From contig JAZOQP010000027.1 in the NCBI GenBank assembly GCA_045656145.1, forward strand, positions 1-42,057: a DNA stretch of 42,057 nucleotides, read 5' to 3'. The DNA is from SIG565 sp045656145 (lineage in GTDB: Bacteria; Bacillota; Clostridia; Oscillospirales; Acutalibacteraceae). This document shows positions 32,413 to 42,050 of the stretch, piece after piece (within the stretch, counting starts at the first letter, position 1; each line of letters opens with the position of its first letter). A model generated the notes under the pieces. The model did no database searches. It was not told where the DNA came from and saw nothing but the letters and a program-made list of their open reading frames with translations. Position numbers and translations under genes: made by a program.

Positions 32413-34014
32413 TTATTGACCTCCGTAATTACGCTTGATTTTCTTTGTTGTGGTCTTTGGGAACTCGGTATCCCTTATAACAACCTGACCGATATTCCTA
32501 ATCTGCGGCAAACGCTGGTTAACTTCTTGAATATCGTTATTTATCTTATCTTTGGCATCGGCAACCTCTTGATCAAGAAAAACCTCCGCAACAATCACAT
32601 TATCCTTGCCGTAAGCAATACACTCTTTTACATAAGGGATAGTATAAATCTCTTGTTCAATAGACTCGGCAGGGATGTTTTCGCCATTACCAAGTATGAT
32701 AAGATTCTTTATTCTGCCAGTGATATGTAATGCTCCATGTTCATCAATTTTGCCGATGTCTCCGGTTCTGAACCAACCATCAACAAAGACCTTTTCGTTT
32801 TCGGCTTCGTTATGGTAATAACCAAGCATTACATTATCGCCTTTGACAAGCACTTCTCCGCCTTTGGCAATTCTAACCTCGTTACAACACAACGGCAACC
32901 CAACACTGCCAACTACGTTAAATTTGTTGCGGTTAACAGCAACAATGGGTCCGCATTCGGTGATGCCATAACCGTTAAGTACGGATATGCCAAACGATTT
33001 AAAGGCTTTAATGTACTTTTCATCAATCGGCGCACCACCTGAAACGATCAAATCAATATTTCCACCAAATGCAGAAATAACAGATTTAAACAACACCTTG
33101 CGTAAGTCAATTTTACATTTGAGTAACGCATCACTGATTTTTATAATTAGCTTTAATGCTTTATCTTTACCTTGCTTTTTAGCGGTTGCCCAGATGTTTT
33201 TATAAAGCGTTTCTACAATGAGCGGCACAGCAAACAAATGCTGCGGTTTACACTTTTTAAAATCATCTGGCAGTTTTTTAAGGCTTTTATTTATGTAGAT
33301 AGAGTGACCGTAAAACATCACCGCAAATACACTTGCGATCAAACCAAAAGTGTGGTGTAAAGGTAACACAAGCAAAGATGGACCGGTCAGCAACACATTG
33401 CAACAAGCACCGTACATACACGAGCAGAAATTATTGTGAGTGAGCATAACACCTTTACTCTTGCCAGTGGTACCTGAAGTGTAAACAATAGATGCTAAAT
33501 CATCCTTATTAACTTCTGCGTTGATGTAGTCGGTATACCCATTAGCAATTAACTGATTTCCTTTTTCAATACAAGATGGAATATCCTTCATATTGATATA
33601 AGTAATATCCGGCGATTTTTCTTGCAGTTGCTCAGCAATGTCAGCGTAGGTGTTTGAATATACGAGCACTTTACTTTCGCTATCAGCAAGTAACTCTACA
33701 ATGCTCTCTGCATCGAGTTCTTTATCAATAGGAACTATAACATTTCTTCCACAAGTAACAGCAAAATGAGTTAGTATCCACTCATAACTGTTTTCGCCAA
33801 ATACCGCAATGTGCCTACCATTGTAACCTTCGTTAAAAAGATATGTACCAAATGCATTGATGTGTTCTTCAAATTTAGTAAAACTTACCGAAATATCTTG
33901 TTTTTTGTTTTGATAAGCAAACGCTTCTTTTTCACCATACTCCGTAACACAAAAATCAAGTAATTCCTTGGTTGTGTAAACAGGAGTGTGTTTGTATAAA
34001 TTATAATTTTTCAT
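32413..34014 (-). CDS. acyl-AMP ligase / acyl-CoA synthetase family
   Basis: This 533-aa adenylate-forming enzyme has the core motif IVYTSGTTGKSKGVMLTH near residues 175-192, LNGYGITECGPIV (A5 region), GWFRTGDIGKIDEHG (A7) and GRIKNLIILGNGENI (A8). The C-terminal catalytic Lys region is TKKIKRNYGG. In this operon the probable job is activating a fatty or aryl acid and loading the ACP encoded next. The chain length cannot be read from sequence. Its start overlaps the upstream membrane-protein gene by 14 bases. Confidence 0.9.
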   Translation of the reverse strand: MKNYNLYKHTPVYTTKELLDFCVTEYGEKEAFAYQNKKQDISVSFTKFEEHINAFGTYLFNEGYNGRHIAVFGENSYEWILTHFAVTCGRNVIVPIDKELDAESIVELLADSESKVLVYSNTYADIAEQLQEKSPDITYINMKDIPSCIEKGNQLIANGYTDYINAEVNKDDLASIVYTSGTTGKSKGVMLTHNNFCSCMYGACCNVLLTGPSLLVLPLHHTFGLIASVFAVMFYGHSIYINKSLKKLPDDFKKCKPQHLFAVPLIVETLYKNIWATAKKQGKDKALKLIIKISDALLKCKIDLRKVLFKSVISAFGGNIDLIVSGGAPIDEKYIKAFKSFGISVLNGYGITECGPIVAVNRNKFNVVGSVGLPLCCNEVRIAKGGEVLVKGDNVMLGYYHNEAENEKVFVDGWFRTGDIGKIDEHGALHITGRIKNLIILGNGENIPAESIEQEIYTIPYVKECIAYGKDNVIVAEVFLDQEVADAKDKINNDIQEVNQRLPQIRNIGQVVIRDTEFPKTTTKKIKRNYGGQ

Positions 34015-34654
34015 TTGTTACCTTCTTGTTTATAAAATCGTATTGAATAAAAACATTCATAACCCAACTAATAAAATATCGAACGGTTCTACAAAAAAAT
34101 ATGAATATGAGAAAAGCATCAAAAATGATATAAAACATAAAATAATTAGGATGAAATATAAAAGATAGACAAAGATGTGCAATAACTCCAATTAAAATTC
34201 CTCGTGATAAAGCATAAACCGAATGATATGTATTAACTCTTTGCAAACTTACATCTTTAGTGTATTTTAGCGTAGTGTATGCTTTGTCGAACGGAACCGA
34301 TGGTGTTACATTACAATCAAGTAATATTTTTCTGTAATTATATTGAAATGATCTTGGTATAAACCAATGCGAATTTTTATTATTCCTGAGTTTCAACTTT
34401 TGCAAACAACTATATCTGTTAAAATCGAAAAAGGGCTTTATTATATCTGTTATAAACTTTCCCAATTCATGAAATAATACACCTATCAAATATGCTATCC
34501 CCGTATATAACAAAATATAATGAGAAACATCGGATAGAAAGAGTTCTTGTAGTTGTGAGTTAAATGTAAAATTACAATACACGCAAAAAACTGCTCCTGG
34601 GGCCCAAACACCCATAAAATCATAGGCTTGAAATTTTTGAAAAATAGTATCCAT
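34001..34654 (-). CDS. unknown membrane protein inside the NRPS operon
   Basis: This 217-aa protein has hydrophobic segments at about 14-30, 43-66, 150-167 and 170-195, with a basic cytoplasmic stretch between (FNRYSCLQKLKLRNNKN). I do not recognise the family; it has no transporter, acyltransferase or protease signature that I can see. It lies 4 bases after the NRPS and overlaps the acyl-AMP ligase, so it is fully part of the operon. Possible roles are self-protection, export, or membrane docking of the assembly line, all speculative. It is more AT-rich than the NRPS gene. Confidence 0.7.
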   Translation of the reverse strand: MDTIFQKFQAYDFMGVWAPGAVFCVYCNFTFNSQLQELFLSDVSHYILLYTGIAYLIGVLFHELGKFITDIIKPFFDFNRYSCLQKLKLRNNKNSHWFIPRSFQYNYRKILLDCNVTPSVPFDKAYTTLKYTKDVSLQRVNTYHSVYALSRGILIGVIAHLCLSFIFHPNYFMFYIIFDAFLIFIFFCRTVRYFISWVMNVFIQYDFINKKVTNEKL

Positions 34655-34658
34655 TATT

Positions 34659-37600
34659 TTACCTCAAATACCCAATCTTTTTAAAATACTCAACATACTT
34701 ACGCAGGTAGTCGATGCCGATATCCGACCACTCGAAACCGAGTTGTTTCAGATACTGCACAGTAAAATCATTTTCAATGCGGATGTTGCTATCATAGTTG
34801 AGTTGGTCGTTTTCGTCCATATCATTGATAAAGGTTTCAAAGATATGCTCCATGCCTGTTTGCTTAGCGGTTTGGCGTAATGCTTCGGTAAATATAGTGC
34901 CATTAACAAGTTTAAGATCATATCCAAGTTGATTGATGATTTCAACCAACTTATCAAAATACACAACCTTAATGCTGTTAATATGGAATACCGTCTGCTC
35001 TGTACTAAAATGACGAGTAATTGTCATAACTGCATTAGCAGCTTCGTCAATAGGTGTAAACTCGGAATAGTTGGTGTCCTTGATTAAATATTCAGGTAAC
35101 AAACCGAGTTCCAATACACCTTTGACCCTTTGCAAAAATGCGTTGCTTTCGTGGTTCTTTTGAAAATGTCCGTCACTAATGCGGTTGGTTAGGTTACCCA
35201 TACGCATAATGTTTGCTTTCAAACCATCACACATTGAATCAAGCACGGCTTTTTCTGCCTCAAACTTACTTCTGCCGTAAACATTTTCAAGCGGTTGCTC
35301 AATATATAAGCTACTCTCGTAAAAATGCTTTTCGGTTTCGCTGATATAACCGTCAAATGCATCACCAAAAGTATTGCCCGATACGCTAAGCGTAGAGGTG
35401 TGGATCAGTTTCGCATCTGCCTCTTTGCAGAACTCTATTAGGCGTTTTGTGGTTTCCACATTAGCCTCATAGAAGTATTTATACGAGCCGTAATGCTTAA
35501 CACTCGCGGCACAATTTATAACAGTATCAACTATGCCTAATAATTCATTATATTCCGCATCAGTTAAAGCAAACTTGTCTTTTTGCAAGTCGGCACAAAC
35601 AACTTGAACGCGATTCATATCGGCATATTTATCGTTAAAGTAGAAATCGAGCAGTTCTTGCAAACGTTTTGTACTATCAACTTTGTCCTTACCACGAACA
35701 AGGCAGTATGCAACGCCTTTGTCATTATCAAGAAAATCAGCAAGAATATGGATGCCCAGATAACCTGTAGCACCGGCAAGAAGAATATTTCCTATTTCCT
35801 TTTTCTGCGGTGTGGTGATATGTTCAACCTTGTTTTTCTCTAAAACTTTATTAACCTCAGTAAAGTCAACATCTGCAAAAGAGATAACCTGTTTATCGCC
35901 GTTTTCAATGCATTCGCAAAGTTCCTTTACAGTTGGGTAATCAAACACATTTTGCAGATTAAAATAAACACCCTCGTTATGTGCTTTTGAGACAAATTCA
36001 ATGGCTTTTAAGCTGTCACCGCCCAAATCAAAGAAATCATCTGTAATGCCGACCGGAGTCGTTCCAAGTACCAATTCAATCAGCTTACAAAGTTCTTTCT
36101 GCATCTGTGTTTCTGGTGCAACATACTCGGTATCATTTGCAATATTTTCAAGATCAACTTCGGGTAATGCCTTGCGGTTGATTTTACCGCTTGTGGTCAT
36201 TGGTATTTCATCAAGGTGAGTGCAGATATGCGGCAGCATATATTTCGGTAGTTTCTTACCAATATGACTGCGGATATCTTTTGCATCCACCTCTTTTCCA
36301 GTATAAAAAGCGCAGATAAGTTGTCTGCCTTCGTCATTTTTACGCACGACAACAACAACTTGTGAAATTCCATCAATGCCGCAAATAGCACTTTCAATTT
36401 CTTCAAGCTCAATACGAAGCCCTCTGATCTTCACCTGAAAATCGTTACGACCAACATATGCAATATTGCCGTCCTCTCGCCAATAAGCAAGGTCGCCGGT
36501 TTTATAGAGCTTACCTTCACCAAAGGGATTATCTATAAACTTTTCAGCGGTAAGTTCCGGACGGTTAAAATATCCTGCGCCAACACCATCACCGGCAATA
36601 CACAGTTCACCCGTTACACCAATAGGGGTAAGGTGCATATGTTTATCGACAATATAGATTTGTGTATTTACAATTGGCTTGCCAATGGTGATTTCCTTAC
36701 CCTTTTCAAGTTCATCCACCATAACGCAAATTGTGGTTTCGGTAGGACCGTAAATATTATAGACAGCACTTTCAGGGGAAACCTCTTTAATCAACTCAAG
36801 CAAGTGTTCTGCAAAGATTTCTCCACCGATCACAAAACTTTTGATTTTCGAAAGATATGTTTTATCTTTGCTACTCTCAATATAGTTCTCAATTTTGGTC
36901 GGCGTTGAGAAGAACATATTGCTGTCAGAATGTTCGAATAACTTTTCAAACAAATTTTGGTTATAGATTTCATCCTCGCTTGCCAAAACCACCTTTTTAC
37001 CTTGTGCTACTGACAACACGGAATCCATTACAAAAGCATCAAAGGTAACAATGGTCGCAGAAACAACGGTATCAATGCCTTGCCAAAATCTTTGGTTGGC
37101 AGCAATAAAATTCATCATACCGCCGTGTTTTAACAAAGACATTTTCGGTTTGCCAGTGGAACCCGAAGTGTGCAATGCACAGAAAGAATCGTTATGCCCA
37201 ACAACGATGTTTAAGTTATCAATATTATTGTTTGACAAAAATTCTGCTACACCGTCTTCATCAATGCAGTATTTTGCTTTGCTCTCGGTAAGCATATACT
37301 CAATTCTATCATCAGGATAGGTAGGATCAATCGGCATATACGCCGCACCTGCTTTAAGTGCACCAAGCATAGCTGAGAACAAATAACTCTTTCTTGCAAG
37401 TTTAATTGCAACGACATCTCCAATACCTACGCCTTTTTCAATAAGCGAGTGTGCAATACGATTGGCTTGTTCGTTTAGTTCTTCATAGGTCAATATTTTA
37501 TCACAAGCAATAACGGCAACCTTATCAGGTGTTTTTGCAACCTGTTCTTCAAACAACTGATGGACGCACTTATCCCTTGGATAATCGACAGCTGTGTCAT

Positions 37601-40600
37601 TGAACTCATAGAGCAACCTATTGTTCTCAGACTCGGTTATAGCCGAAATATCTTTGAGCAGGTTTTTGCTATTCATTAATTGCTCAAGGATCTGCTTGTA
37701 CCCGTCAATGAATCTCTGCATAGTACGTTCTTTATATAGGTCAGTGCAGTATTCCGCCATAATGACGACATCATTATCTCTCGGCATTACGTTAAATGTG
37801 AAATCGTATTTTGAAGTTGTTATCGGCACAGGCAAAAGCTCAGCCTTTTTATCAGCAAATACTACATCGGTCATTTGCTCGCTCTGATAAGCGAACATCA
37901 CGTCAAATAACGGATTGCGGTCGGGCGTATGAATATCCAGTTTCTTTACAAGTTCGCCGTATGGATAGTCCTGATGATTGATAGCATTAACAGAGTTTTC
38001 TTTTACCTCCTGCAAAAACTCCACTACACTTTTTGTACCTATAGGTTTATTGCGCAAAGCAATAGTATTAACAAACATACCTATCGTTTCAAGATACTTC
38101 GCACCCCTGCCACTAATAGGCATACCGATAACAATATCCTCATTACCGCTAAATTTAGACAATAAGATATTAAACCCACTCATATAGAACACATAAGAGG
38201 TAATGTTCTGCGCTTTGCAAAAAGTAAGTATTCTATTATGTAATTCAATATCTACCGAATCATAAATAGCACTACCGTTAAAAGTTTGTTTTTGTCCACG
38301 ATGATAGTCGGTGTTAATTTCTAGAATAGGTACTTCATCACTATACACAGACAACCAATATTTTTCGCTCTCGGTGTGATCTTGCTTTTGAACGGCAAAC
38401 TGCTTGTACTGAACGGGTGTATTTTCAATGCTTCTGCCCATATACAGTTCATTGAGTTCGTTTGAGAACACAGGCATAGAACCGCCATCGGTTATGATAT
38501 GGTGCATATCAACCATAATGGTGTTTTCGTATACACCAACACGCAAAAGTGGAGCTATTCCAAGGTCAAAGGGACGGATAAACGAATTTATTACATCCTC
38601 TATCTCGGCTCCCCTTGTCAGGGGAGCTGTCACCGAAGGTGACTGAGGGGTAGTCTCTCCCTCCGTCTGCGGCGATGTCGCATCCACCTCCCTCGTCAGA
38701 GGGAGGCCAATTCTTTCTACAATACACTCAACTTTATCATTAATAATCTGAACAATATTACCATCTTTGTTTTCAAAATGTGTACGCAAACTCTCGTGAC
38801 GAGCAATGAGTCCATTAACCGCATTTTGCAAACGATCAATATCAACATTATCCACCTTAAACACATACGGCACATTGTAGGTGGTGCTGTTGCTGTTCAT
38901 ACTTTGTGCTGTGTAAACACGCATCTGCGCATCGGTTGCAGGGATATCTCCGGAATAATCAAACATATCTTGCTCGGTTTCTGTGACAGATAATTTTTCT
39001 GCAAGGTCTTTTACAGTATCACATTCAAAGATAGTTTTTGTATCTGTATGATAACCTTGCTTTTCAAGTTTGGAGATAAGCTCGATTGCTTTAAGGCTAT
39101 CGCCGCCAACGTCAAAGAAGTTGTCCATAAGGCCAACCTTATCAATACCGAGTGTTGCTTCGATGGCAGATACAAGAATCTTTTCTTGATCAGTTGTAGG
39201 TGCAATATATTCCACATCGGTTTTAATAGCATACAGATCCACTTCGGGTAAGGCCTTACGGTTAATTTTACCACTACTTGTTAAAGGCATTTCACCAAGA
39301 TGAGTACAGATATGCGGCAACATATACTTCGGCAGTTTCTTGCCAATATGGTTGCGGATATCTTTTGCATCTACCTCTGCGCCAGTATAGAAAGCACAGA
39401 TAAGCTGTCTGCCTTCGTCATTTTTTCGCACCACAACAACAGCCTGCGAGATACCATCAATGCTACAAATGGCATTTTCAATTTCTCCAAGCTCGATACG
39501 AAGACCACGAATCTTCACCTGAAAATCGTTACGACCTACATAGGCAATATTACCGTCTTCACGCCAATAGGCAAGGTCACCGGTTTTGTAGAGTTTGCCC
39601 TCGCCAAAGGGATTATCTATAAACTTCTCGGCGGTAAGTGCAGGTCTATTTAAATAACCTGCACCAACACCGTCGCCGGCAATGCATAGTTCTCCTGTAA
39701 CACCAATGGGAATAATAGTATTATTCTTATCAAGGATATAAACTTGGACGTTTTTCATCGGTTTGCCAAGTGTGACATCTTCGTTAACAACCGGGCATTC
39801 AAGCATCCACATGGAACACTCGGTTGGTCCATATACATTGTAAACTTTGGTTTGTTCACTAAACATACCGATAAATTCTTGCGGGAACACTTCGCCACCG
39901 ATACAAATGCTATGTATCTTCTTGTAAAAATCCATATCTCTACGATTATCTACGAACTGCTTAAACTTTGCAGGGGTGATAAACAAATTACAATCAGGAT
40001 TATTCTTTATAAGGTTCTCAAAAGCAATCTGATTAAACTGTTCTTCTTCGGTTGCCATTACAGAGGTTTTACCCCTAAGCATTGGTGAAATTAAATCAAG
40101 GAAGAATGCATCAAAAGTATAAATTGCAAAACCAATATTGCAACTGCCACCTTCATACAATGCATCGTTACCAAAGGTATAGTTAACAAGTCCTTGATGA
40201 TGCAATAATGTACCTTTTGGTGTGCCTGTTGAACCACTTGTATAAATAATTCCACAAACATCTTTAGGCTTGGCATTGTAAACAGGATTATCTTTAACAG
40301 GAGTAATCTCCTCAGGTATAACAATTGCATTTTCATCAGAATAATCCACATCGTATGTCAGTATTACTTTACAGTTAGCATCGGTTGCAATTGTATTAAT
40401 TCTATGTGTCGGATAATTATAGTCAATCGGTAGATAGGCTGCGCCGCATTTGAAAATAGCAAGCATTGCAACAACAATGCGATAACTACGCTTTGAGATA
40501 ATAGCTACAACATCACCGTTGCCAACGCCGTTATTTTGAAGTATCGTAGCTAAACCATTTGCAAGTCCATTAAGTTCAGCGTAAGTAAATACTTTATCCC

Positions 40601-41969
40601 CGAACTTTAATGCGGTACTATTTGGTGTTTTTGCAACTTGTTCCTCAAACAACTGATGGACGCACTTGTCCCTTGGATAATCGACTGCTGTGTCATTAAA
40701 CTCATAGAGCAGCTTTAGTTTTTCATCGGCGGAAAGAATATTCAGTTCATACAGTTTCTTTGTATCATTACTGATAACATCAAAAAGCAGATTACAGATA
40801 TGCTGATGGATTCTTTCGATTTCGTTCTCGGTAAATTTATCAGTCAAGTAGTCATAATGAATACGGAAAATGCCTTCGTTATCTCTATCATCAATATGTA
40901 TCTGCAAACTTTCGCTTTGCTCGCCGCTATGATACCAGGTTGTTTCAATATCCGCACCGGTAACGGTGGCGTTCTGATAACTGATCATCACATCATAGAG
41001 TTTTTCGGTAAAGTTAAACTCTTTGCGGATGGTAGAAAGCACATCACCGTAGTTATACTTTTGGTGACGGAACACCGAAAAGGCGGTATCTTCAATAGCG
41101 GAAAGGTTTTCGGTAAAGGATTTGGAATTATCCAGTTCCATCAGCATCGGTGCGGTATTAACGAACATACCGACAGTGTTGTTTTCTTTCACACCACTAC
41201 GGTTAAGCACCGCCGTACCGATATAGAACTTTTCAGTGTTTATCTTGACACGATTCATATATATAGCAAGTGTTGCAGTAAACAGCATAAAGGCAGAAGT
41301 CCCCTTTTGCTGTGCATAGGTGTTTATAAGATTTGTCTGTTCTTTGCCGATAACAAAAGTCTTGCGGCAAGCATTCAGTGAATCGCTTTGTTTTTCATTA
41401 AGATAGGTTACTTCGTCGCATTTCTTGAACTGCTCTACAAAGAATGCCTTGTCCTTTTCATAGCGTTTGCTTTGGATATAGGCATTTTCGCTCTCAACAT
41501 AGTCAGCGTAGGAATATGCCTCAACCTCTTCGTCGTTCATTAGTTTATTAAACTGTGTACCGAGAAGCGACAAAGTCCAAGCATCACCGATAATATGGTG
41601 CAGTTTAATAAGTAGACCATACTGCTCAGGCAGAGTAACAATATTGATTTCACAAAGATCACCGTAAAAATCAAGCGGCGTCTTTGCGTAATCCTCGGCA
41701 TAAGCATCAAGCTCTGCTTTATTATCAAAGCAAAGCACATTAAAATCCTGCTCGGCATATTCGCGCACCGTTTGCGAAACTTCGCCATCAGTATCAATAA
41801 TGCGAATACGCAAAGCAGTATTAAACCGATAAAGTTCATTAACAGCTTTCTTTATTTTTGACAAGTCTTTTTTGCTGTGAACCAGCATACTGCCGCAAAT
41901 AACAGCAATCGCCCCTCCGGCAAACTTCTCCATATCATATATTAATTTTTGCGGTTTCGTTAAGTTCAT
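34659..41969 (-). CDS. dimodular NRPS, C-A-PCP-C-A-PCP-reductase
   Basis: This 2436-aa assembly line (numbering from the ATG at 41969) has: C1 about 4-415 with HHIIGDA (124-130; Ala replaces the usual Gly); A1 about 440-910 with YTSGSTGTPKG; PCP1 with VGGDSLKAI (Ser958); C2 about 1005-1440 with HHIITDG (1156-1162); A2 about 1470-1940 with HTSGSTGKPK; PCP2 with LGGDSLKAI (Ser1986); and a thioester reductase domain about 2060-2436 with GATGYLGIH for NAD(P)H. Reductive release should give an aldehyde. With the acyl ligase and ACP downstream, C1 is probably a lipo-starter. Hand-read pocket codes are DALFIIVMWK (A1) and DAMFFIIICK (A2), suggesting hydrophobic residues only weakly. AAGGGG precedes the tandem ATGs at 41972/41969. 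Residues 1088-1121 are an inserted repeat. Confidence 0.94.
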   Translation of the reverse strand: MNLTKPQKLIYDMEKFAGGAIAVICGSMLVHSKKDLSKIKKAVNELYRFNTALRIRIIDTDGEVSQTVREYAEQDFNVLCFDNKAELDAYAEDYAKTPLDFYGDLCEINIVTLPEQYGLLIKLHHIIGDAWTLSLLGTQFNKLMNDEEVEAYSYADYVESENAYIQSKRYEKDKAFFVEQFKKCDEVTYLNEKQSDSLNACRKTFVIGKEQTNLINTYAQQKGTSAFMLFTATLAIYMNRVKINTEKFYIGTAVLNRSGVKENNTVGMFVNTAPMLMELDNSKSFTENLSAIEDTAFSVFRHQKYNYGDVLSTIRKEFNFTEKLYDVMISYQNATVTGADIETTWYHSGEQSESLQIHIDDRDNEGIFRIHYDYLTDKFTENEIERIHQHICNLLFDVISNDTKKLYELNILSADEKLKLLYEFNDTAVDYPRDKCVHQLFEEQVAKTPNSTALKFGDKVFTYAELNGLANGLATILQNNGVGNGDVVAIISKRSYRIVVAMLAIFKCGAAYLPIDYNYPTHRINTIATDANCKVILTYDVDYSDENAIVIPEEITPVKDNPVYNAKPKDVCGIIYTSGSTGTPKGTLLHHQGLVNYTFGNDALYEGGSCNIGFAIYTFDAFFLDLISPMLRGKTSVMATEEEQFNQIAFENLIKNNPDCNLFITPAKFKQFVDNRRDMDFYKKIHSICIGGEVFPQEFIGMFSEQTKVYNVYGPTECSMWMLECPVVNEDVTLGKPMKNVQVYILDKNNTIIPIGVTGELCIAGDGVGAGYLNRPALTAEKFIDNPFGEGKLYKTGDLAYWREDGNIAYVGRNDFQVKIRGLRIELGEIENAICSIDGISQAVVVVRKNDEGRQLICAFYTGAEVDAKDIRNHIGKKLPKYMLPHICTHLGEMPLTSSGKINRKALPEVDLYAIKTDVEYIAPTTDQEKILVSAIEATLGIDKVGLMDNFFDVGGDSLKAIELISKLEKQGYHTDTKTIFECDTVKDLAEKLSVTETEQDMFDYSGDIPATDAQMRVYTAQSMNSNSTTYNVPYVFKVDNVDIDRLQNAVNGLIARHESLRTHFENKDGNIVQIINDKVECIVERIGLPLTREVDATSPQTEGETTPQSPSVTAPLTRGAEIEDVINSFIRPFDLGIAPLLRVGVYENTIMVDMHHIITDGGSMPVFSNELNELYMGRSIENTPVQYKQFAVQKQDHTESEKYWLSVYSDEVPILEINTDYHRGQKQTFNGSAIYDSVDIELHNRILTFCKAQNITSYVFYMSGFNILLSKFSGNEDIVIGMPISGRGAKYLETIGMFVNTIALRNKPIGTKSVVEFLQEVKENSVNAINHQDYPYGELVKKLDIHTPDRNPLFDVMFAYQSEQMTDVVFADKKAELLPVPITTSKYDFTFNVMPRDNDVVIMAEYCTDLYKERTMQRFIDGYKQILEQLMNSKNLLKDISAITESENNRLLYEFNDTAVDYPRDKCVHQLFEEQVAKTPDKVAVIACDKILTYEELNEQANRIAHSLIEKGVGIGDVVAIKLARKSYLFSAMLGALKAGAAYMPIDPTYPDDRIEYMLTESKAKYCIDEDGVAEFLSNNNIDNLNIVVGHNDSFCALHTSGSTGKPKMSLLKHGGMMNFIAANQRFWQGIDTVVSATIVTFDAFVMDSVLSVAQGKKVVLASEDEIYNQNLFEKLFEHSDSNMFFSTPTKIENYIESSKDKTYLSKIKSFVIGGEIFAEHLLELIKEVSPESAVYNIYGPTETTICVMVDELEKGKEITIGKPIVNTQIYIVDKHMHLTPIGVTGELCIAGDGVGAGYFNRPELTAEKFIDNPFGEGKLYKTGDLAYWREDGNIAYVGRNDFQVKIRGLRIELEEIESAICGIDGISQVVVVVRKNDEGRQLICAFYTGKEVDAKDIRSHIGKKLPKYMLPHICTHLDEIPMTTSGKINRKALPEVDLENIANDTEYVAPETQMQKELCKLIELVLGTTPVGITDDFFDLGGDSLKAIEFVSKAHNEGVYFNLQNVFDYPTVKELCECIENGDKQVISFADVDFTEVNKVLEKNKVEHITTPQKKEIGNILLAGATGYLGIHILADFLDNDKGVAYCLVRGKDKVDSTKRLQELLDFYFNDKYADMNRVQVVCADLQKDKFALTDAEYNELLGIVDTVINCAASVKHYGSYKYFYEANVETTKRLIEFCKEADAKLIHTSTLSVSGNTFGDAFDGYISETEKHFYESSLYIEQPLENVYGRSKFEAEKAVLDSMCDGLKANIMRMGNLTNRISDGHFQKNHESNAFLQRVKGVLELGLLPEYLIKDTNYSEFTPIDEAANAVMTITRHFSTEQTVFHINSIKVVYFDKLVEIINQLGYDLKLVNGTIFTEALRQTAKQTGMEHIFETFINDMDENDQLNYDSNIRIENDFTVQYLKQLGFEWSDIGIDYLRKYVEYFKKIGYLR
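38607..38708. repeat. GC-rich palindromic repeat inserted in frame in the NRPS
   Basis: This 102-bp block (34 codons) is far more GC-rich than the gene around it and consists of hairpins: GGCTCCCCT / AGGGGAGC, GTCACC / GGTGAC, GCGA / TCGC, and CCTCCCTC / GAGGGAGG. It encodes the stretch GLPLTREVDATSPQ to APLTRGA in the C2 domain, rich in Thr, Ser and Pro, with no counterpart in C1. I recognise the sequence style as a palindromic repeat common between genes in gut Firmicutes. It lies about 35 residues before the catalytic HHIITDG and leaves the frame open. Confidence 0.85.
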
Positions 41970-42044
41970 CATAAAGCCCCTTGTATTATCAAATGCATAA
42001 GCATTATCGGTCAAAAATATAATACTTCTCCAATTTAATGATTT

Positions 42045-42050
42045 ATTATA
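42045..42050 (-). promoter_or_regulatory. -10 element of the NRPS operon promoter (partial)
   Basis: On the minus strand there is a consensus TATAAT about 75 bases before the NRPS start codon. The matching -35 would fall near 42068-42073, outside the window, so the promoter cannot be confirmed. The five biosynthetic genes downstream are spaced 4 bases or less or overlap, so one transcript is expected. Confidence 0.45.

Noticed and set aside
34659..36100. A possible frameshift or split between PCP2 and the reductase domain
   Set aside because: The reading frame is continuous from PCP2 through GATGYLGIH to the stop, with normal linker length.
40800..41381. 193-codon open frame antisense to the NRPS
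   Set aside because: It is the complement of the C1 domain coding frame, without a start signal, and its composition follows from the NRPS codons.
34659..41969. Naming the amino acids selected by A1 and A2
   Set aside because: Hand-read pocket codes do not match a code I know with certainty; only a hydrophobic preference is suggested.
41970..42014. Longer NRPS start at a TTG (42014)
   Set aside because: No ribosome-binding site there; AAGGGG lies just before the tandem ATGs at 41972/41969, and the C domain begins right after them.
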